Below, in pieces: positions 59,426-64,000 of a DNA stretch of 64,000 nt. The notes beneath the pieces were generated by a model, which saw only the letters and a program-made list of their open reading frames with translations, did no database searches and had not been told where the DNA came from. The DNA comes from CAYILR01 sp964364175. GTDB taxonomy: Bacteria; Bdellovibrionota; UBA1018. Each line of letters opens with the position of its first letter. The stretch's first letter is position 1. The position numbers and the translations under genes were made by a program. The DNA is taken from positions 62,001-126,000 of the forward strand of contig CAYILR010000002.1 in NCBI GenBank assembly GCA_964364175.1, given 5' to 3'.

Positions 59426-61236
59426 TTTTTTATCTCATTCTCATTTGTTTTTTAGTGGTCTACGGCTTTTCAACCACTCTTTTTTCAGCATTCACAATGG
59501 GCATCACTCGCGATGAACCCTTCTACAAAGAAATGGGCACTCTGTATCTCAAACTTTTTGACTTCGGAATCAGCATGGATCACCCGCCCTTTGCAACCTG
59601 GTTCGGGGCGCTGATTCCCCATTTTCTCAATTTGCAGCAGATGTTTTTTTTCCGGATTGCTCATGTAGCTCTCTATACGCTCGCCGGTATTTTTTTTATT
59701 TATTACTTTTATAAAAATAAGAAAACATTCGCTGCCCTGATTTTTTCCATGCTTTTTTTCCTGGATCCAAACATGAAGGCAACAGCTTCCCTCAATGTCA
59801 TTGATGCGGATTTGGCGATATGGATGGCCTTGGCTTTTTTTTATATTTGGCGGTTCTTGCGGGAGAAGCCTTCGAATGAAAAACCTGCCCTCCCTTTTTT
59901 AATCGGCCTTTTGTCTGGGCTGGCAGCCAATTCAAAAATAACAGGACTGCTGGTCATGTTCTGCGGGGCAATCGTAGTAGGGTTGAAAATTTCAAATCCT
60001 GCATTGAAGGGGCGCAAACTTGTCGCTCGAGTTTCACCCGGACTATTTTTTGCTGGAGGAGTCATACTCTCTTTTTTGATAGCCTATCTATTCCATCCTT
60101 CTCAGATTCTTCTGTACAAAAAGAACATTGGATTCCAGCTAGTTCACAATTCATTTGGCCAGCCAGGATACATGCTGGGAAAACATTCTGAAATGGGGTT
60201 TTGGTACTTTTACCTAGTCTCTTTTTTTCTGAAAGAGCCCCTTGCGTGGTTGATACTTCTTTTCATTCCCATTTTATTCAGCAGAAAGCATCTCGACCGA
60301 GCTACAGCACTTGTTTTTTTCGCCCCTGCCGCCATCATGCTTCTGGTTTTTTCGCTAGGCCACGTACAAATTGGAATCCGATATTTTTTGCCAGGCATGC
60401 TGCTCTTAGAATTGGGAGCAGCCATCGTTTTTGATCAATTCGTTCAGAATCTGAATCAACGGTACAGACAAATGACACTTGCTGTGTCACTCGCGTTGGG
60501 GATCATTCTTTTGGGAGTTGATTTTTCCACAGTTGCATATGGATCGTATCTATCTTTTTTTAATACCCTAGCTCCAACTCCATCGAGAAATTTTACAGAA
60601 TCCAATATTGATTGGGGGCAAGGCATTCCAAAACACCTCACGCATAGATGCCAACCCACCCAGCTCGCTTTGGATGGCCCATTTTCAAACATTTTCGAAT
60701 CTCAAAAATCAATCCGTTTCATTGCCCCTCCGCTGCTGATGAATTCGAATCCATTGACAAAAAATCACTACGTTCCTCTCAAAGAGTTTCAATCTCAGAA
60801 CGTGATCGCGGGCTATGAATGCTTTGAATTCAATAATAACCAATTATTTGAGTATCTCTGGGTATTAGATCACTGGAAGCTTCATGACAGTGCCCCCAAA
60901 AGCCCGGAATCCTTGCTTCATGCCATCCAACAATCGACTCAGCACTTTTGTGAGCAACCTTCGTCGATTAAAATATCGATGCAAACCGTTCAGGTTGGAC
61001 AAAAGATCACTGTCGTTCCCGGACAGCCTCAACTCCTTTTGCTCAAACGCGGACAAAAAGCTTTCGTGGTTGATTCGAATGGAACTCGAAAACCGATGAT
61101 CGCGTTTGATGAAAATCGCTCGCCACTCAACGAGGTCAGAGTGTGGATTTCCGCAGTGGACCATCCCCAATCCTTCCTCTTTTCGTCGACAAAATTAGAT
61201 TCGACCGGCTATTTAGTCACCCGATCTTGTCTCTAA
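59422..61236 (+). CDS. GT39/PMT-like integral membrane glycosyltransferase
   Basis: The protein has 604 residues. The GITRDEPFYKEM segment (28-39) has the R-D-E-P first-loop motif closest to PMT/ArnT enzymes in this window, and MDHPPFATWF follows as in that family. About ten hydrophobic helices precede a C-terminal periplasmic domain of about 200 residues. The likely reaction is glycosyl transfer from a polyprenyl-phosphate sugar to a periplasmic acceptor. It ends in a 24-base overlap with the convergent GT87-like gene. Confidence 0.75.
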   Translation: MIFYLILICFLVVYGFSTTLFSAFTMGITRDEPFYKEMGTLYLKLFDFGISMDHPPFATWFGALIPHFLNLQQMFFFRIAHVALYTLAGIFFIYYFYKNKKTFAALIFSMLFFLDPNMKATASLNVIDADLAIWMALAFFYIWRFLREKPSNEKPALPFLIGLLSGLAANSKITGLLVMFCGAIVVGLKISNPALKGRKLVARVSPGLFFAGGVILSFLIAYLFHPSQILLYKKNIGFQLVHNSFGQPGYMLGKHSEMGFWYFYLVSFFLKEPLAWLILLFIPILFSRKHLDRATALVFFAPAAIMLLVFSLGHVQIGIRYFLPGMLLLELGAAIVFDQFVQNLNQRYRQMTLAVSLALGIILLGVDFSTVAYGSYLSFFNTLAPTPSRNFTESNIDWGQGIPKHLTHRCQPTQLALDGPFSNIFESQKSIRFIAPPLLMNSNPLTKNHYVPLKEFQSQNVIAGYECFEFNNNQLFEYLWVLDHWKLHDSAPKSPESLLHAIQQSTQHFCEQPSSIKISMQTVQVGQKITVVPGQPQLLLLKRGQKAFVVDSNGTRKPMIAFDENRSPLNEVRVWISAVDHPQSFLFSSTKLDSTGYLVTRSCL

Positions 61237-62418
61237 TCGAGACTTTCTGATCAGAAGCAGAAGAAAAGCCCAAACTCCGATCAAGGTGAAAAGAGGAATG
61301 TATTTTGTAGCTACCTGAAGAGTCAACTGAATCGGTTTTGGAAACGGATTCTCACCATAGGGAAAGCAAACCAACAGCAAAATCAAGACGAACCAGGAGC
61401 TGAATTTTGAAAAACTCTTCGAATTTTTCACCGCACCCAGTACGAAAATGGTGGGTACCAAAACTTGGATGAACTGGTAAGATTTGATCCGAGGAAGCAA
61501 AAGTGAGTATGAAGTCAGCACCAAATAGACCGTTTCAAGCAGACTAGGTTTAAAACGAATGATCCAAAAAAAGCTCACTCCAAAAATTGATACTGAGCTC
61601 AAAGCATATATTGTGAAAGACAAAGACGAAGGCAAGACTTTGTACCCGCTTTCCGAAAGCGTGCGGCTCAGGTCACCCATCAATGCATAAATCGACGGAC
61701 TCAATGTTCCAAACTCGGTCACTCGTTGAGAGGCCTGATTCACAAATTCCGCCCAAGGCTGTGAATAAAAAATCATTTGATAGGCGATCAATCCAAGAAA
61801 CACGAGGCTAGAGGCAATCAGGCAGCTGATCTTCTGGCGATTCGGCCGATACAAAAGCAGGATGAGCAAAACAATAGGCGTCAGCTTGAACAGCGAAACC
61901 AAAACTACGCACGCACCAAACAAAAAATTTCGATTCGAAATATAGCCGTAAAATCCAATCCAAAGAACTGCTTGTTCAAATAAAGTCACATTTCCGCTGG
62001 CGACATCCCAAAATAACGCGCCATTGTAACCTAGCAATAATACACACCCTGCCCAAATTTTTTTTAAATCAGGGATGAATTTTTTCTCCCAAAAATAGAA
62101 CAATCCAATCATCACAAAAAGCTGAGAGATCAGCCATAATACAGAAGCCTGTGAGTATTTGATCAGCGACAGTGGCTTCACCAGCGCAAAGGTAATCGGC
62201 GGATAAACGTAGCTCCCCGTGACAACCGTCGCCTCTGGAGGAAGTATTTGCCGAGGATCAAACTGATAGGGAACGAGCCCCTTGAGTAGAAGCATCGATG
62301 CGCTGTAATAAGCATTGAAATCCCAGTGGTAGGCATGGATTCGTGTACCAACAACAGAGAAAAACAGAAGAGCTAAGCCCATGTATACAATCGATGATAA
62401 ATATTTCGAGCTTTGCAA
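61213..62418 (-). CDS. GT87/DUF2029-like polyprenyl-phosphate mannosyltransferase-type protein
   Basis: The protein has 401 residues. GGAGG lies 4 bases before an in-frame TTG at 62418, which supports that start over the ATG at 62382, which has no ribosome-binding site. The first loop is AYHWDFNAYYSASMLLLKG (29-47), with the D-F-x-x-Y-Y-x-A pattern of DUF2029/GT87 proteins. SYVYPPITFAL follows as in that family. About ten helices complete the fold. It lies downstream of the last, edge-cut GT-C gene with a 16-base gap. Confidence 0.75.
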   Translation of the reverse strand: MQSSKYLSSIVYMGLALLFFSVVGTRIHAYHWDFNAYYSASMLLLKGLVPYQFDPRQILPPEATVVTGSYVYPPITFALVKPLSLIKYSQASVLWLISQLFVMIGLFYFWEKKFIPDLKKIWAGCVLLLGYNGALFWDVASGNVTLFEQAVLWIGFYGYISNRNFLFGACVVLVSLFKLTPIVLLILLLYRPNRQKISCLIASSLVFLGLIAYQMIFYSQPWAEFVNQASQRVTEFGTLSPSIYALMGDLSRTLSESGYKVLPSSLSFTIYALSSVSIFGVSFFWIIRFKPSLLETVYLVLTSYSLLLPRIKSYQFIQVLVPTIFVLGAVKNSKSFSKFSSWFVLILLLVCFPYGENPFPKPIQLTLQVATKYIPLFTLIGVWAFLLLLIRKSRLETRSGD

Positions 62419-62434
62419 ACGACCTCCGGGATTA

Positions 62435-64000
62435 TTAACTAGACGAACTGCGCTTTCCGTTCAGGTAGTCATTCGGCAAATACACTTGGCAACTCTTGGG
62501 ATCCCCATACTGACGTTGAGTAGAAAATCCGAGCCGCTTCAAAATACCATCCATTCTCTCACTCGCTAGCCGACAACTCACCACCGCGCCCAAACGTCGG
62601 CCTTCTAAATTCAACAACCTCAATGACTCCACCATAGTGGTACTGCCAACATCACGATCAAAATTATCCATGATCGCTCTGCGTCCCATGTAATAGGGCA
62701 GCTCGGACGACCAATCACACCCATACATCAACAGAACTTCATCCGGATGGGTATGCTCCCGGACAAACTGAATCATCTGGTAATCCAAACCTACCCAATT
62801 GGACTCTTCCATCTGCATAGGCAAATAGGTTTTTTGAAACGACGCGTGACCACTCCAGACCACCAAAAAGCTGGTCAAAACCACAACCGAAGTCCGAAGC
62901 CATATTCTGCCGTCCTTCAATGCAGCGTTAATACAAAACACAAAAGCGGCGATAAAAAAGACGACATTTGCATACTGATAATAGTTGTGAACGATGTGAA
63001 GATTCGTAAAAATCAAATAAACACCGAAGAAACAAATCAAAGAACCTGCCGCTAAAACTCGATCTTTCCGATCTCGGATCAAAAAAAGTGAAGTGCATCC
63101 CAAAGCGACGAAAACATACCAGTAAGTACCCATCGCCTCCCAAAACATACTGGGAACACGATGAATCCAAATATCCAGCGATCTCCTCTGAGCAGACGTT
63201 CCAAAATTCCACAATCGCAATGCACGCGAATTGATGAATCCGTTGGCCAACGGATTTTTGATTTTCACCTGATCAGCAAAACTGGTCCACTGAACAGTCG
63301 CGAGCAGTGGTATAAAAGCCAAAATCATTCCTGCAGGAACCCACTCTCTCAACCAAGTCCCAATATTTTTAAGCCTATCCCTCTTCTGCCAAATCTGCAC
63401 CAGGGTTGCCAAAAAAACTGCCAATAAAAAACCGATCCATGTCGTTGCTTTGATTGCACCGGCAAGGGCTCCAAAAACAGCCGTGAGCCCAGCGTTCGCC
63501 CAACCTCTCTTGCGCAAATATCTGAGCGCAAACGCCAGATAAGCTGCCGAGAAAAAAAGTGCAGTCGATTCGATCATCACCGTTCGGGACCAGAACAGAT
63601 AACTGGGTGAAGACAATAGGAGAGACAGAAAAATCCAACGTGCCAGAATCGAAAGCCCAAGCTCAGAAACACAAACCCAAAAAAAAGGTAGACTGGCGTA
63701 GAAGAAAGCCTGCGAAACGATCCGACCCACAGGAGCGATATCCCAACCCGAAATCCACGACGTAAATGCCACCACCCATTGGTAAAATGGAAATTCAAAC
63801 GGAATCGACCAGGGAGGACCTAAAACCGGCGTTTCGTATCTGAGTAGAGGCCCGCCTTTCAAAATATATTCTGCAGAAATCAAAGTCTGGGCCTGACGAA
63901 AACCGTGAGCATCCCCAATGTAGGTCTTCCAGAGCGCAATCGGAAACTGTGTCAAACTGAAATAAAGCGTGTAGAGAAAAAGAGAAATCCCCAGGATCAG
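62435..64000 (-). CDS. GT39-like integral membrane glycosyltransferase, N terminus outside window
   Basis: The frame stays open to the last base of the window and the start codon is beyond it; 521 residues are visible. The first visible part is a membrane helix (SLFLYTLYFSL) followed by YIGDAHGFRQAQTLISAEY, with an acidic first-loop aspartate and a HGFRQ block typical of one GT39 branch. About ten membrane segments follow. The C terminus is a soluble domain with LMYGCDWSSELPYYMGRR. It is expected to transfer a sugar from a lipid donor in the periplasm. Confidence 0.75.
   Translation of the reverse strand: MILGISLFLYTLYFSLTQFPIALWKTYIGDAHGFRQAQTLISAEYILKGGPLLRYETPVLGPPWSIPFEFPFYQWVVAFTSWISGWDIAPVGRIVSQAFFYASLPFFWVCVSELGLSILARWIFLSLLLSSPSYLFWSRTVMIESTALFFSAAYLAFALRYLRKRGWANAGLTAVFGALAGAIKATTWIGFLLAVFLATLVQIWQKRDRLKNIGTWLREWVPAGMILAFIPLLATVQWTSFADQVKIKNPLANGFINSRALRLWNFGTSAQRRSLDIWIHRVPSMFWEAMGTYWYVFVALGCTSLFLIRDRKDRVLAAGSLICFFGVYLIFTNLHIVHNYYQYANVVFFIAAFVFCINAALKDGRIWLRTSVVVLTSFLVVWSGHASFQKTYLPMQMEESNWVGLDYQMIQFVREHTHPDEVLLMYGCDWSSELPYYMGRRAIMDNFDRDVGSTTMVESLRLLNLEGRRLGAVVSCRLASERMDGILKRLGFSTQRQYGDPKSCQVYLPNDYLNGKRSSSS

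Overview
This 64 kb window is almost entirely a surface-polysaccharide (O-antigen or LPS-type) biosynthesis region. It has moderate-to-low GC and very tight packing. The host is most likely a Gram-negative bacterium: it has O-antigen ligase/polymerase-type proteins, a UDP-diacetamido-uronic acid pathway like that of Pseudomonas WbpA/B/E/D, a heptose-type cytidylyltransferase/kinase, and many GT-C membrane glycosyltransferases. The phylum cannot be fixed from the sequence. A decayed fragment resembling the HNH-nuclease family common in Bdellovibrio relatives is the only, weak, taxonomic hint.

Layout. (a) 1-10.8 kb, plus strand: two tandem sugar aminotransferases, a fused cytidylyltransferase-PfkB kinase with domain order opposite to HldE, a B12-type radical SAM enzyme followed by a decayed copy of its own 3' end, a sugar methyltransferase with a helical-repeat tail, a TIGR04372-like glycosyltransferase and a GT-C protein. 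(b) 10.8-27.4 kb: gene sets that switch strand often, encoding sugar tailoring enzymes (aminotransferases, GNAT, cupins, C-methyltransferase, SDR epimerase, Gfo/Idh oxidoreductase), DPM1-like GT2 enzymes, GT-C proteins, wbpE and wbpD. (c) 27.4-29.2 kb: a complete three-gene hipBST toxin-antitoxin locus with a readable promoter and operator, next to wbpB and wbpA. (d) 31.7-41.3 kb: GT4, GT2, two O-antigen ligase/polymerase-like proteins, polysaccharide deacetylase and hexapeptide acyltransferase. (e) 41.3-53.3 kb, all minus strand: a GNAT-like protein, an AAA ATPase/nuclease-like protein preceded by GATTTGGCC repeats, and a fatty-acyl reduction set (LuxC-like, LuxE-like, acyl-AMP ligase, ACP, SDR). 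That set is interrupted by TPR/helical genes, a DUF4258/DUF2283-type candidate toxin-antitoxin pair, an HTH protein, a phosphoesterase and an unknown gene. (f) 53.3-64 kb: polysaccharide deacetylase, an SGNH plus MBOAT O-acylation pair, and five GT-C proteins in a row, the last cut by the window edge.

How the genes work together. WbpA (6-dehydrogenase), WbpB (3-dehydrogenase), WbpE (3-aminotransferase) and WbpD (3-N-acetyltransferase) make a complete route from UDP-GlcNAc to UDP-GlcNAc(3NAc)A, although their genes lie in three separate places. The other aminotransferases, cupins, methyltransferases and the radical SAM enzyme imply several further unusual sugars. Cytosolic GT2/GT4 enzymes would build the glycan, DPM1-like GT2 enzymes would make polyprenyl-phosphate sugars, and the nine GT-C proteins could use these as donors on the periplasmic side. 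MBOAT/SGNH, GNAT, LbH and deacetylase enzymes decorate the product. The flippase, export system and initiating phosphoglycosyltransferase are not in the window, so the locus continues outside it.

The least expected module is the LuxC/LuxE/AMP-ligase/ACP/SDR set at 44.0-53.3 kb. It looks like a dedicated acyl-activation and aldehyde-forming system inside a glycan cluster, and is the best candidate here for an undescribed pathway. No tRNA, rRNA, CRISPR array or intact insertion sequence was seen, and there is no gene-free stretch over 300 bases.
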